Shown here in pieces: positions 55,159 through 64,000 of a DNA stretch of 64,000 nucleotides. The stretch is from Gammaproteobacteria bacterium (GTDB lineage: Bacteria; Pseudomonadota; Gammaproteobacteria; Pseudomonadales; Azotimanducaceae), in contig PBRQ01000022.1 in the NCBI GenBank assembly GCA_002725995.1, forward strand, positions 17,736-81,735. Direction: 5' to 3'. A program made the translations under genes and the position numbers. Within the stretch, counting starts at the first letter, position 1; each line of letters starts with the position of its first letter. Under the pieces are notes generated by a model that saw only the letters and a program-made list of their open reading frames with translations, ran no database searches and was not told the DNA's origin.

Positions 55159-56988
55159 GTGCCTCACCTAGAAGACGCCACAGAACTATTTAAGCAAGCC
55201 ACTACCGCAACCATGCGTGCGATCTCGGGCAACGATGAGCTGGAGGTCAGTTTTGGTCGTGGCAAACCCTACATGCAGGGTAACCAGGCAAGGATCCCTT
55301 TGCCCGACACAGGGTTAACTGAAGCTCAGCTTGCGGCCCTCAGGGGGACAGCAGACCGCTTTGCGCTGCGAACCCGCTTTCACGATGAAGCCTTTCACAA
55401 TGGACGTCGCCCCTATAGCGGTGTTGCGCAGGAAGTTTTTGACTGGGTGGAAGAAGCACGGCTTGCTTCCATCGGATCCTACCTGATGAAGGGTGTACAG
55501 AATAATCTGCAGGCACAACAGGAGCAGCACTGTGTCAATCATGGTTATGACCGTATTGAACACCAGGGCCAGGCGCCCCTTGGTGAGGCGGTTGGCATGC
55601 TCATCAGAGAGAAGATCATTGGTGAGCCACCACCACCAGGTGGCCAGAAAGTGCTGGATTTCTGGCGGGAGCATATCGAAGAGCGGATCGGCGACAAACT
55701 CGAAGACCTTGACGCATCAATCTTTGACCAGGAGGAGTTCTCGACCATCTGCCGCAGGATTATCACGGATCTTGGACTGACGGATGACTGGGGTGAGCAA
55801 AACTCGGAATCCGATTCAGAGGAGGCGCAGGAAGACTCGGAATCAGATGCTGGCGAAGAAAATTCGGATCAGGAAATGTCTGCCGACGGGGACATGACGG
55901 ATGCCATTGAAGGGGAAGTTCCTGCTGATATGGATGCCATGGACATGGCTGAGGCAGAAGGTGATGAGGACGAGGCGGGTGCTCCACCGGACATGATGGC
56001 TGACAAGAACTGGCTTCGCCCCAAGGAAAGCCAGTACAAGGCATTCTCTGAGGCATTTGATGAGGTGGTCTTCGCGGATGAATTATGCGAATCCGTAGAA
56101 CTTGAAAGACTGCGTGGTGTGTTGGACAAACATCTGCAAAGCTCGCAGATTATTATCAGCAAACTGGCAAATCGCCTGCAGCGCAAGTTGATGGCACAAC
56201 AGAACAGGACCTGGGAGTTCGATCTTGAAGAGGGTACCCTCGATAGTTCACGGCTGCCGAGCGTCATTATGGACCCATTCAGCCCGCTGGCCTTCAAGCA
56301 GGAAAAGGATATGAAGTTCAGGGATACGGTCGTGTCCCTGCTCATCGACAGTTCGGGTTCCATGCGTGGGCGCTCAATCACCATTGCTGCAATGTGTGCT
56401 GATATTCTTGGACGTACCCTTGAACGCTGTACGGTAAAAGTAGAGATTCTGGGTTTTACTACTCGAGCATGGCGTGGTGGGCAGGCGCGGGAACTATGGT
56501 TGCAACAGGGCAAGCCAGCACAGCCGGGGCGGCTGAATGATTTGCGACACATCATATATAAGGCGGCGGATATGCCCTGGCGAAGGTGCAGGCGCAATCT
56601 TGGCTTGATGATGCGAGAGGAACTGCTGAAGGAAAACATTGATGGTGAGGCTTTGCTCTGGGCTCACAACCGCCTGGCTGGCAGGCCGGAAGACAGAAAG
56701 ATTCTTATGGTGATCTCGGATGGTTTGCCGGTGGATAACAGCACGTTGCTGGTGAACCCGAGTAATTACCTGGAACAACATCTCAAGTATGCGATTGACC
56801 AGATAGAGAATCGCTCCAAAATTGAACTAGTAGCAATTGGCATTGGTCATGATGTGACGCATCACTATCGACGCGCTGTCACGATTACCGATGCTGAGCA
56901 GTTGGGCGATGCCATGACTGAGCAGTTGGTTGACCTGTTCGATGAAAAAAGTAATCAGAACCTCAAATCCTTGAGGTCGGTTGCTTAG
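55159..56988 (+). CDS. cobT: CobT-like protein with VWA domain
   Basis: A 609-residue protein in the CobT family. N-terminal helical part (~1-200), a very acidic, Ser/Asp/Glu-rich centre (~210-285), and a C-terminal von Willebrand A domain with the MIDAS motif [13 protein letters not shown] (~395) and [14 protein letters not shown]. Such proteins pair with CobS, the ATPase upstream. Starts GTG at 55159. The acidic linker is typical of CobT. Confidence 0.88.
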   Translation: MPHLEDATELFKQATTATMRAISGNDELEVSFGRGKPYMQGNQARIPLPDTGLTEAQLAALRGTADRFALRTRFHDEAFHNGRRPYSGVAQEVFDWVEEARLASIGSYLMKGVQNNLQAQQEQHCVNHGYDRIEHQGQAPLGEAVGMLIREKIIGEPPPPGGQKVLDFWREHIEERIGDKLEDLDASIFDQEEFSTICRRIITDLGLTDDWGEQNSESDSEEAQEDSESDAGEENSDQEMSADGDMTDAIEGEVPADMDAMDMAEAEGDEDEAGAPPDMMADKNWLRPKESQYKAFSEAFDEVVFADELCESVELERLRGVLDKHLQSSQIIISKLANRLQRKLMAQQNRTWEFDLEEGTLDSSRLPSVIMDPFSPLAFKQEKDMKFRDTVVSLLIDSSGSMRGRSITIAAMCADILGRTLERCTVKVEILGFTTRAWRGGQARELWLQQGKPAQPGRLNDLRHIIYKAADMPWRRCRRNLGLMMREELLKENIDGEALLWAHNRLAGRPEDRKILMVISDGLPVDNSTLLVNPSNYLEQHLKYAIDQIENRSKIELVAIGIGHDVTHHYRRAVTITDAEQLGDAMTEQLVDLFDEKSNQNLKSLRSVA

Positions 56989-56998
56989 GACCTTTTTT
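56974..56998 (+). terminator. Possible weak intrinsic terminator after cobT
   Basis: AGGTC, ten-base loop, GACCT, then a run of six T. The stem is only five pairs and includes the cobT stop codon in the loop, so it may be weak or chance. Confidence 0.3.
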
Positions 56999-57631
56999 GA
57001 CCAGATGGCACTGCATTCGGAATGCTGCAACGTTCTGAAACCCAGCAGAAGGTTTAACCGGACCTCACTCCTCCCCTGCTTGCGGCATTCATTGTTCGAT
57101 TCCCCGTGCTCGGTGCCCCATACTCCCGCCGCAGTGTTCGGAAATCTACCAGAAGGGCTAACCGAGTCTTGCTCCTCCGCTGCTCACGGCCCTCCGGGCT
57201 CGGCGCCCACGGCTCCCTTCACTTCTTCAGGAAGCCCCTACAGGTCCGATAGCGGTCCCCTCCCTGCAGCGTCCAGCGCTTCGCTTGACGGCTACGGTTC
57301 AAGCCCCGGTTAGCCCTTCTGCTGACGTTCCAAAGTCGTGAAAACGATACATCGCAACTAGGTGAGTCAAGTAAAAAGACGATATGGGCAGAGCGAGAAC
57401 TGCGGGTAGGCTGTCTAATTTCAACTCCAAGAAAAGGTTAGTAGGGTTCTTTTGCTGTAGCCGTTAGAGCGACGCGCCGAACAACGAGTGAGATCCGTAG
57501 GAGCTCAGGAGGAAGGGAGGGAAGCCGGGATGGCCGCAAGCCAGCGGAAGCAAGAGGACCATACTGACCTTTTCTGCTACCAAAGTCGAAAGCAAACGTG
57601 CGGGCAACTCTCCAGCATAGAGTGGGAGTAG
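56989..57631. other. Non-coding region with repeats between cobT and oppF
   Basis: About 640 bases without a convincing reading frame. It is GC-rich with irregular composition. It holds at least four related copies of one motif (CAGAAGG-y-TAACCG with flanks): direct copies at 57028-57087 and 57131-57190, inverted copies at 57300-57340 and 57551-57590. Confidence 0.6.
57150..57321. repeat. Imperfect inverted repeat, 22-base arms
   Basis: The left arm at 57150-57171 and the right arm at 57300-57321 match in 20 of 22 positions when inverted (core CAGAAGGGCTAACCG). The enclosed ~128 bases are GC-rich. It looks like a small mobile or structured element, but no known family was recognised. Confidence 0.55.
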
Positions 57632-58582
57632 TTACTGATATAAATGACAAGACACGGAGTGAGAATCGGTGAGGGATATTGTTTCCGGTGTGACGGTCTT
57701 GCACTCGTCCATCACCTTGGGACACCGGTCAGCAAATCGGCACCCTGCTCCCATGTTCACTGGTGAGGTGATCTCGCCCTTGATGGGAATATGATCCCTG
57801 GTTTTTTCCAGCCGTGGGTCCGGTTCCGGGTTGGATTCAATCAAGAGCTGTGTGTAGGGATGCTTTGGATCAAAGAATACTTCGTTGGTGGGACCCGTTT
57901 CGATCACAGTGCCGAGATACATGACGGCCATGCGGTCTGAAACATAGCGCACCATGGAAAGGTCGTGCGCGATGAATAATAGGGTTAGCCCCATTGATTG
58001 CTTCAGTTCCTCCAGGAGGTTGATTACCTGGGCCTGGACGGAGACATCCAGAGCGGAAATGGGTTCGTCACAGACGACGAATTTGGGTCCTATGATCATG
58101 GCTCTTGCTATGCCAATGCGTTGTCTCTGACCACCCGAAAATTCATGCGGATAGCGTGACATGTGATCTGCATTCAGCCCAACTTTGTCTAGCCAGTCTG
58201 CAACCTGTTCCTTGATATCGGCTGTGCTGTGCTTGCCCTGGATGCGTAATCCTTCGCCGACTATTTCCAGGATCGTCATCCGTGGATTCAGCGATGAATA
58301 GGGGTCCTGGAATATCATCTGCAGGTCGCGGGAATAGTTCAGATGATCCTCAGCTGAAAACCTAGCAGGCAATAGCTCATCATTGTAGAAAGCTTCACCG
58401 GATGTCCGCTCATGCAGTCCAATTAGTGCTTTGCCAAATGTTGACTTGCCGGATCCACTCTCTCCCACCAGGCCGAGTATCTCGTTTTCACTAATCTGGA
58501 GCGAAACGCCATCAACCGCGTGCAGGGTCTGTCCATGACCCAGGGTGAAGTATTTTCTTAGTTGCTCCGTTCTAACCAGCAT
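57632..58582 (-). CDS. oppF: Oligopeptide ABC transporter ATP-binding protein OppF
   Basis: A 316-residue ATPase. Walker A GLVGESGSGKSTFGKALIG (~residue 35), Q-loop MIFQDPYSSLNPRM, signature FSGGQRQRIGIARAM, Walker B FVVCDEPISALDVSVQAQ, switch His in FIAHDLSMV, then the C-terminal Cys-rich tail GCRFADRCPKVMDEC that binds an iron-sulfur cluster in this group. Its start overlaps oppD by 11 bases. Last gene of the operon oppA-B-C-D-F. Confidence 0.95.
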   Translation of the reverse strand: MLVRTEQLRKYFTLGHGQTLHAVDGVSLQISENEILGLVGESGSGKSTFGKALIGLHERTSGEAFYNDELLPARFSAEDHLNYSRDLQMIFQDPYSSLNPRMTILEIVGEGLRIQGKHSTADIKEQVADWLDKVGLNADHMSRYPHEFSGGQRQRIGIARAMIIGPKFVVCDEPISALDVSVQAQVINLLEELKQSMGLTLLFIAHDLSMVRYVSDRMAVMYLGTVIETGPTNEVFFDPKHPYTQLLIESNPEPDPRLEKTRDHIPIKGEITSPVNMGAGCRFADRCPKVMDECKTVTPETISLTDSHSVSCHLYQ

Positions 58583-59609
58583 TGTCTTTATCCTGGTTGC
58601 TCTGGCTTACCTCAGCAACCGCCGGTGCGGCCTCGTGTTGCAGCCAGCAGCGGGCATGGTGATCCTCGGTCCTCTGCACCGAGAAGTTAGTCGGTTGCAT
58701 GTCTTCACACATACGCATGGCATAGGGGCATCGTGCGAAATAGCCACAACCATGTGGCGGCGAAAAGAGATCGGGTGGGCTACCGATGATGGGCGTCAGT
58801 TTTTTGTCCCGGTCACCTATATTTGATGGCATCGCGCTTTTAAGACCGAGTGTGTAAGGATGTGAGGACTCGTAAAAAATGTCCTCTACTGAGCCGGACT
58901 CCACTATCTGACCTGCATACATGACGGCAACTTCATCCGCCATTCTTGCAACCACGGCAAGATCATGTGTGATGAGAATGATGGACATGTTCTCCGTTCG
59001 TTGGAGCTCGTCCATGAGCTCCAGGATTTGACCCTGGATGGTTACATCCAGCGCCGTAGTTGGCTCGTCAGCAATCAGTATTGAAGGGTTGCATGCCAGA
59101 CTTTGAGCGATCATGGCACGCTGCAGCATGCCACCGGAAAATTCAAAAGGGTATTGCGTTACCCTTTTTGCGGCCTCTGGAATATGAGTTTTTTCAAGTA
59201 AATCAATGGCTTGACGAGATGCCTCAGCATAGGTTTTATGCCGGTGCACGACCAGTGTCTCAGCGATCTGGTCGCCTATGGTCATGGTTGGGTTAAGGGA
59301 TGTCATCGGGTCCTGAAAGATCATACCGATTTGAATGCCGCGAAATTCATTGGCTTCCTTCGGGGATAAGCCGAGCAGCTCGTTGCCGTCAAGCTTTGCT
59401 GACCCGCTCGTAATTCTCCCTGGTGGCATGGGAATAATGCCCATGATTGCCTGTACGGTGACTGACTTGCCACAGCCTGACTCGCCAACGATGGCCATCG
59501 TCTCGCCCCGTGTTACAGCAAAACTTACACCGCGCACTGCCTTGACGTCACCACCGTAGGTTGAGAACTCTACGGAGAGGTCTTCCACTTCCAGAATTCG
59601 ATTGTTCAC
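58572..59609 (-). CDS. oppD: Oligopeptide ABC transporter ATP-binding protein OppD
   Basis: A 345-residue ATPase partner of OppF. Walker A IVGESGCGKSVTVQAIMGI, Q-loop MIFQDPMTSLNPTM, signature FSGGMLQRAMIAQSLA (L-Q in place of R-Q, a mild change), Walker B LIADEPTTALDVTIQGQ, switch LITHDLAVVARM, and C-terminal Cys-rich GCGYFARCPYAMRMC. Starts 4 bases after oppC. Confidence 0.95.
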   Translation of the reverse strand: MNNRILEVEDLSVEFSTYGGDVKAVRGVSFAVTRGETMAIVGESGCGKSVTVQAIMGIIPMPPGRITSGSAKLDGNELLGLSPKEANEFRGIQIGMIFQDPMTSLNPTMTIGDQIAETLVVHRHKTYAEASRQAIDLLEKTHIPEAAKRVTQYPFEFSGGMLQRAMIAQSLACNPSILIADEPTTALDVTIQGQILELMDELQRTENMSIILITHDLAVVARMADEVAVMYAGQIVESGSVEDIFYESSHPYTLGLKSAMPSNIGDRDKKLTPIIGSPPDLFSPPHGCGYFARCPYAMRMCEDMQPTNFSVQRTEDHHARCWLQHEAAPAVAEVSQSNQDKDNAG

Positions 59610-59613
59610 CGCA

Positions 59614-61032
59614 TCATTCCCTTGATCGCATTCTTGAATCCAGCGCCTCAGTTAAACCGTCACCAAGCAGATTAAAAGCGAGAACAGTCACGCTGATGAA
59701 AGTGGCGGGAAATATAAGTTCATGGGGGTGGCTCAGCATCGTTTTGATACCTTCGTTACACATAGATCCCCAGGATGGTGTTGGTGGCGCGACGCCCATG
59801 CCGATAAATGAGAGAAAAGCCTCAGTGAATATCGCCGCGGGAACCGCGAAGGTAAGTGTTACCAGTATGACGCCCATGGTATTGGGGATGATGTGGCGCA
59901 GGATCAGGTAGCTTGGCTTTGCGCCCAGTAGCCTTGCGGCTTCGATATACCCCTGCTCTCTGATTTGCAGAACCTGGCCACGTACCAGTCTTGCGGTCGC
60001 GGGCCAGAGGAGCAGAGCGAGTGTAACCAGCATGGGAAATATTCCGCTCTCACCAGGTCCAATGCCGAATGCAATTTTGAACAGAATCATAAACAGCAGG
60101 AAGGGAAGGGCGACAACGAAATCTGCGAAGCGCATTAGCAGTACATCGAGTCTGCCACCAAAATAGCCTGCGAACCCGCCATAAATGATGCCGAAAATGA
60201 CGTAGATAAATGGTGCTACAATACCGATAAAAAGGGAAACCCGGGCGCCTTCCATCAGACGGGCAAGCATGTCACGGCCAAGGTAGTCGGTGCCAAAGGG
60301 GTGAAATTCCAGGCGGATTTCCTGGCCCAGGTTGTTCTCTTCGTCTGCCGTAATTAGGTTCCGGCCCCTCGCATCGTTGACGGTGATAATCATCTGTGGC
60401 GTGATCGCGGTGACGGTGTAGACCTCATACTCATCGTAGCCATCAGTAGGTACGATTGAGTAATAGTAGGCGCGGGATTCAAGGCTCAGGCGATCCTCAT
60501 AACTGACCTCATTGCCGCCAAAGGTTGATCCCAGTGGTAGTCCAAGGTCGTTAAAATCTTCCGGGGCGCGATGGTTTCTGTATATATTGTAGCCGCCGGC
60601 ACCAGGGGTCGGGTTCCAGGTGATTCTTACCTGTTGTGTGGTTGCGGCTTCGAAGGCTCGCAATTCTGTCACCGCCGCCACGGATTTAGCATATGCCTCA
60701 GGCTCCGCCGGGAAGTCTTCGAGAATGATGCCGTCCCAACGCTTGTAAGCGCCCACAAGCGCCGCGGTTTTCGGCAGTGATGGTGCCTGGGATATCTGGT
60801 TTAGGTCCTGCAAGGATGAGTCTACCTGCCAGAAGACTGGGCCTAGAAGGGTGAACACGGCGAGCCCAATGACAATGTAGAGGGAAATAGTAGCCCTGGT
60901 ATTCTTTTTCAATCGAACCCAGGCATCCTGCCAATAGGATAAGGATGGGCGTGAAATTTGCTCCACTGCGAGATCGGTTTTAACGCGGGCAAAATCTTCA
61001 TCGCTTGGTTGAAAACTCGTGATGTCGGTCAT
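59614..61032 (-). CDS. oppC: OppC permease with fibronectin-III-like periplasmic insert
   Basis: Inner-membrane permease, 472 residues, against ~300 for usual OppC. The N-terminal cytoplasmic part and first helix (ATISLYIVIGLAVFTLLGPV, ~residue 47-66) and the core (FHPFGTDYLGRDMLARLMEG onwards, with the family's FGTDxLGRD motif and the EAA loop EAARLLGAKPSYLILRHIIP) are normal. Between them, ~150 residues are inserted in the first periplasmic loop, including a fibronectin type III-like domain (VRITWNPTPGAGGYNIYR, YYYSIVPTDGYDE). It may contact OppA or the cell wall. Start overlaps oppB end. Confidence 0.93.
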   Translation of the reverse strand: MTDITSFQPSDEDFARVKTDLAVEQISRPSLSYWQDAWVRLKKNTRATISLYIVIGLAVFTLLGPVFWQVDSSLQDLNQISQAPSLPKTAALVGAYKRWDGIILEDFPAEPEAYAKSVAAVTELRAFEAATTQQVRITWNPTPGAGGYNIYRNHRAPEDFNDLGLPLGSTFGGNEVSYEDRLSLESRAYYYSIVPTDGYDEYEVYTVTAITPQMIITVNDARGRNLITADEENNLGQEIRLEFHPFGTDYLGRDMLARLMEGARVSLFIGIVAPFIYVIFGIIYGGFAGYFGGRLDVLLMRFADFVVALPFLLFMILFKIAFGIGPGESGIFPMLVTLALLLWPATARLVRGQVLQIREQGYIEAARLLGAKPSYLILRHIIPNTMGVILVTLTFAVPAAIFTEAFLSFIGMGVAPPTPSWGSMCNEGIKTMLSHPHELIFPATFISVTVLAFNLLGDGLTEALDSRMRSRE

Positions 61033-61961
61033 TCCAACCGCACCCTCGGGTCAACGAAGCCATAGATAATGTCAACGAGTATCACCATGAAAACGAGAAA
61101 AGCGCCATAGAAAACCGTCGTGCCCATGATGACGGTGTAGTCCAGTTGCTGGACGGCCTGGACAAAGTACCTGCCGAGACCAGGAATGGCGAACACCAGC
61201 TCGACAACAAAACCGCCGGTTGTAATTGCAGCAACCTGTGGCCCGAGTACGGTGATGACCGGCAGGATGGCATTGCGCAACTGGTGCCTAAAGAAAATAC
61301 GAACGGGGGAGAGCCCCTTGGCCCTGGCGGTCTTAATATATTCCTCGTTGACAACTTCGAGCATGGAAGAACGCATCAGGCGGGTTAGGAATGCCATGGT
61401 GCCGAGCCCAAGAACCAGGGAAGGCATCAGCATATGAGCAAAGGTGCCCCACCCGGCCACCGGGATGAGAGATTGCCCCAGCATGCTGTTGATGTTGACC
61501 AGCAATAGCTGGCCCAGTGCTGCAAATACAAAGCTTGGCACTGAGATACCAAGGATCACCAGGAACATAATAATAATGTCAGGCAGTCGGTTTCTGTAGA
61601 TTGCCGTCAGCGCACCCCAAAGCACGCCGCCAGTGGCCGCAAAGAAAATTGCCAGCAGTCCGAGGGTCGCCGATACAGGGAAGTGATCACGGATGATGTC
61701 GTTTACGCGCCGGTTCTGCTGAGTAAAGGAGATGCCAAAATCACCCCGGAGCATATTTCCCAGGAATATGAAGTACTGTTCAGTTGCTGACTTATCGAGG
61801 CCATACTTCTGTTCAAGATTCTTTCGAATCTCTGGCGTGACGGCCTTGTCGTTCATCAGGGGATCGCCAGGGACCTGGTGCATAGCGACAAACGTGGCGG
61901 TTGCGATAAACCAAACTGTGATACCACCGGCGAGAAGACGCTTTAGCGTATAGGCGAGCAT
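61029..61961 (-). CDS. oppB: Oligopeptide ABC transporter permease OppB
   Basis: A 310-residue permease: first helix LLAGGITVWFIATATFVAM, EAA loop EEYIKTARAKGLSPVRIFF and GGFVVELVFAIPGLGRYFV match DppB/OppB. Six membrane helices. It overlaps oppC by 4 bases (ATGA) and follows oppA by 6 bases; the five genes form one operon on the minus strand. Confidence 0.96.
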   Translation of the reverse strand: MLAYTLKRLLAGGITVWFIATATFVAMHQVPGDPLMNDKAVTPEIRKNLEQKYGLDKSATEQYFIFLGNMLRGDFGISFTQQNRRVNDIIRDHFPVSATLGLLAIFFAATGGVLWGALTAIYRNRLPDIIIMFLVILGISVPSFVFAALGQLLLVNINSMLGQSLIPVAGWGTFAHMLMPSLVLGLGTMAFLTRLMRSSMLEVVNEEYIKTARAKGLSPVRIFFRHQLRNAILPVITVLGPQVAAITTGGFVVELVFAIPGLGRYFVQAVQQLDYTVIMGTTVFYGAFLVFMVILVDIIYGFVDPRVRLE

Positions 61962-61967
61962 AGGCAG

Positions 61968-63572
61968 TTATTTTACAACCCGTGCGCGGGTGTAGTCGGG
62001 GTCGGCGCCAATTACGCGGCGAACAACGCCCTTGAGTTTGGGGTGCATCAGGTAAATTACACCCTGCTCGTATTGGGTCAGTATGACGGCATCATCGTGG
62101 ATAATTTTTTGTAGTTCGCCCATGGCATCCATTCTTATCTTGGGGACTGAACTGTTCATGGCAGTGCGAACCTGAATATCATATGCGGGGTTGTTGTATC
62201 GGCCCCGGTTGTTCAGGTTCCATGAAGCGAACAGGTCACCGAAGGTCATGACATCATCAAAATCCGGCCCCCATCCGGCATTGACCATATCAAAGTCGCC
62301 GGAGGTCATTTTTGCTAGCCTTTGCTTGAAGGTTTGAATATCAATCTTGATATCCAGACCGAGTCTAGCCTTCAGTAGTCCCTGCATATATTCAGCCTGC
62401 TTGGCTGCGGTTGGGCTGTCACCGGAAAGCAGCACAAGGGGAGGGAATGACTCAATCTTAAGTTCATGCCTGGCTGTTTCCAGGAGTTCCCTGGCCTTCT
62501 CGACATCAATATCTGTTACTGGGGCCGGGTACTCCCGCCTGAATTTGTCTTCGACGCCGTTTAGCCAAACGGGAAAAGGGCTGATACCGGGAAGGTTGCC
62601 GGGCGTTGCCAGGACCTTGTTGACCATCTCATTTGGATCAAATACAAGCTGGATTGCTTTGCGCAGGTTCCGGTTGCGAGTTATTCGCTCTGGCCTATGG
62701 TTGTATTCGACAAAGAACACATTGCCAGTTGAGAAACGGCGGATCCGGAACCGTTGTGTCAGTGCGTCCTTGTAGGTCTCACCATCCAGCCGTGTGTGCA
62801 CGATCTTGCCATCGATGAACAGATTCAATCGGGCGCGCGTATCTGAGGTGATGTAATCGGCATTGATGGCGTTGAGGTGAATGTTGTCCTTGTCCCAGTA
62901 GCTGTCACTCTTGACCATCTTCAGGGATGCGCTATGGGTCCACTCCGTTAGTCTGAATGGGCCGTTGTAGAGAAGGTCAGTGGCATCAGCTGCATATCGG
63001 CCTCCCTTTTTGTCGAAGAATTCCTTGCGTACTGGGAAGTAGGAAACGAAGGCTGTTAGCTTGACGAAGTATCCCGTTGGTCTAGCAAATTCAATTCTCA
63101 GGGTCCTGTCATCGTCGGCGAATACTCCCAGTTCAGACGAGTCCATTTTCCCCTGATTGATTGCCTCGCCATTCATGAGTGGGTAGAGAATAAAGGCATA
63201 TTCGGATGCCGTTGCAGGCTCCAGGGTCTTTCTCCAGGCAAAGACAAAGTCATGTGCGGTAACGGGGCTACCGTCACTCCAGCGAGCGTCTTTGCGTAGC
63301 CAGAAGGTTGCAGTCTTATCGTCGATCTCCCAGCGCTCAGCCACACCGGGCACGACGTTGCCCCTTCGATCATAGCCAACCAGTCCTTCTATCACATGGC
63401 TCAGGATGACAATGCTCACCTGATCGGTGGCCTTCATGGAATTCAGTTGTGGTGGTTCCTGGGTGAGGGCAATGGTAATCGTCTGCGAGTCAAAATCTAC
63501 TGACGTTGCATCCACCTCAGCGTTAGCTGCCTGAATTGATAGCAGGAGAACTAGGACCAGGACAAATTTCAC
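61968..63572 (-). CDS. oppA: Oligopeptide-binding periplasmic protein OppA
   Basis: Family-5 solute-binding protein, 534 residues. Signal peptide MKFVLVLVLLLSIQAANA, then TITIALTQEPPQLNSMKATD, VPGVAERWEIDDKTATFWLR, HDFVFAWRKTLEPATASEYA, the family layout of OppA/MppA. Signal without lipobox Cys, so it is free in the periplasm. GTG start at 63572; no strong ribosome site is seen. First gene of the operon. Binds peptides; murein-peptide specificity cannot be judged. Confidence 0.95.
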   Translation of the reverse strand: MKFVLVLVLLLSIQAANAEVDATSVDFDSQTITIALTQEPPQLNSMKATDQVSIVILSHVIEGLVGYDRRGNVVPGVAERWEIDDKTATFWLRKDARWSDGSPVTAHDFVFAWRKTLEPATASEYAFILYPLMNGEAINQGKMDSSELGVFADDDRTLRIEFARPTGYFVKLTAFVSYFPVRKEFFDKKGGRYAADATDLLYNGPFRLTEWTHSASLKMVKSDSYWDKDNIHLNAINADYITSDTRARLNLFIDGKIVHTRLDGETYKDALTQRFRIRRFSTGNVFFVEYNHRPERITRNRNLRKAIQLVFDPNEMVNKVLATPGNLPGISPFPVWLNGVEDKFRREYPAPVTDIDVEKARELLETARHELKIESFPPLVLLSGDSPTAAKQAEYMQGLLKARLGLDIKIDIQTFKQRLAKMTSGDFDMVNAGWGPDFDDVMTFGDLFASWNLNNRGRYNNPAYDIQVRTAMNSSVPKIRMDAMGELQKIIHDDAVILTQYEQGVIYLMHPKLKGVVRRVIGADPDYTRARVVK

Positions 63573-63824
63573 AGGGAACCGAGAGACCTTGCAATAATGC
63601 TGGATTGTATCATGGGCGCGAGGCGTGTCAGCCGCAGGATCATGGGTCGGCGTAGTTCGCTCTGCGCTTTACGCCGACACCAAAACGCTTACCAGAGACG
63701 CTCGGCGCTCATTCGCCTGTTTCTTTTCTCAGCCTCCATATGAAAAGAACCGATTGATCCTTTCGAATGTGTGACGTCACACAACTCCTATAAATAGAGA
63801 ATTCGTACAAAAAGGTGAAGGAAA
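63573..63824. promoter_or_regulatory. Upstream region of the opp operon and of a right-hand unit
   Basis: About 250 bases with no gene, containing the opp start region and a 16-base palindrome. A TATAAA (63789-63794) lies right after the palindrome for a rightward transcript; no -35 at the usual spacing was found. Confidence 0.4.
63768..63783. promoter_or_regulatory. Perfect 16-base palindrome, candidate operator
   Basis: TGTGTGACGTCACACA, a perfect dyad, 6 bases before a TATAAA on the plus strand. Half-site TGTGA...TCACA is like a CRP/FNR-type half site, but the 2-base centre does not fit the 6-base spacing of CRP, so the regulator is unknown. Confidence 0.5.
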
Positions 63825-63935
63825 GTGAAAAAAGATCATTTTATAGCAATATTATTCAGTTTTTCTAAGATATTGGGCAAGATTCTCAATAATTTGGCAG
63901 ATTTATATCTAAGCTTAGAGCGCACTGTTATTTAG
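63825..63935 (+). CDS. Possible small protein, 36 residues
   Basis: GTG start preceded by GAAGG, then MKKDHFIAILFSFSKILGK and a helical remainder NNLADLYLSLERTVI, stop TAG. The hydrophobic, amphipathic helix and the TATAAA/palindrome upstream give some support, but length alone could be chance. Function unknown. Confidence 0.35.
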   Translation: MKKDHFIAILFSFSKILGKILNNLADLYLSLERTVI

Positions 63936-64000
63936 TAAGCATACCGCAGCAGGTTTGAAACGACCCGCTCAAGGTGGGTAAGGGAGTTACATACCTCTAC

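Noticed and set aside
57150-57321. Integron attC site
   Set aside because: Inverted arms of 22 bases with CTAAC/GTTAG were noted, but no integrase or cassette genes follow, and the fit to attC core motifs is poor.
57438-57725. Open frame of about 95 codons on the minus strand
   Set aside because: It overlaps the real end of oppF in another frame and lies in repeat-rich non-coding DNA.
63768-63783. CRP binding site
   Set aside because: The half-sites TGTGA/TCACA are separated by 2 bases, not 6, so CRP binding is unlikely.

Overview
The window looks like a chromosome segment of a free-living, probably marine gammaproteobacterium of moderate G+C. The best evidence is the block DUF1820 - miaB - ybeZ(phoH) - ybeY - corC - lnt - leuS - lptE - holA (43498-53362), which is gammaproteobacterial in order (DUF1820 beside miaB recalls Pseudomonas). 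Other support: lipoprotein maturation and LPS transport genes, a gldAFG-type ABC locus, and CobS/CobT homologues. No rRNA, tRNA, CRISPR array or insertion sequence was recognised.

Layout. (1) 1-12.9 kb is a surface-polysaccharide region: a HAD phosphatase fragment, a thiamine-diphosphate enzyme resembling the branched-chain sugar enzyme YerE, a large GT-C-like membrane protein, the overlapping operon rfbF-rfbG-rfbH for CDP-3,6-dideoxy sugars, a DUF2723 membrane glycosyltransferase-like protein, a DUF5916 outer-membrane protein and a broken TPR gene. (2) 13-18.9 kb holds a HAD phosphatase with a coupled 71-residue protein, then the gldA-gldF-gldG-DUF4340 transporter operon, which ends in a degenerate repeat array. 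(3) 19.1-39.8 kb is a striking phosphate and polyphosphate island: Ppx, an HhH protein with a Lys/Ala tail, a ParA ATPase coupled by ATGA overlap to a CYTH-like/CHAD protein, a decayed SixA, a Nudix hydrolase, a histidine phosphatase, PPK1, a methyltransferase, two paralogous 2-phosphoglycerate-kinase-like proteins, a CYTH triphosphatase, PPK2, a CNNM/CorC-type protein, a metallophosphoesterase with a P-loop kinase (frameshifted), a PiT phosphate transporter and its DUF47 partner. (4) 39.9-43.8 kb is mixed metabolism (biotinyl carrier, Zn-alcohol dehydrogenase, FolK, acyl-CoA synthetase, DUF1820). (5) 44-53.9 kb is the housekeeping block. (6) 54.1-57 kb is a cobS-cobT pair without cobN. (7) 57.0-57.6 kb is a non-coding stretch of related direct and inverted repeats. 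(8) 57.6-63.6 kb is an oppABCDF operon whose OppC has an extra fibronectin-III-like periplasmic insert.

The best candidate for an undescribed system is the polyphosphate island, above all the ParA gene coupled to the CHAD gene. CHAD proteins bind polyphosphate granules and ParA-type ATPases position cargo on the nucleoid, so the pair may position or segregate polyphosphate granules; the small HhH protein with a basic tail could link granule and DNA. The two ATP-cone/2-phosphoglycerate-kinase-like proteins, the Nudix protein and the histidine phosphatases suggest a second soluble phosphometabolite branch.

Several reading frames are interrupted: amber codons at 9634 and 23968, single-base frameshifts near 12655 and 37255, and missing normal starts at about 409 and 2205. 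These may be real decay, recoding or assembly errors; reads would settle it. Short in-frame tandem repeats (12, 15 and 18 bp units) recur at 18831, 20748 and 41646.
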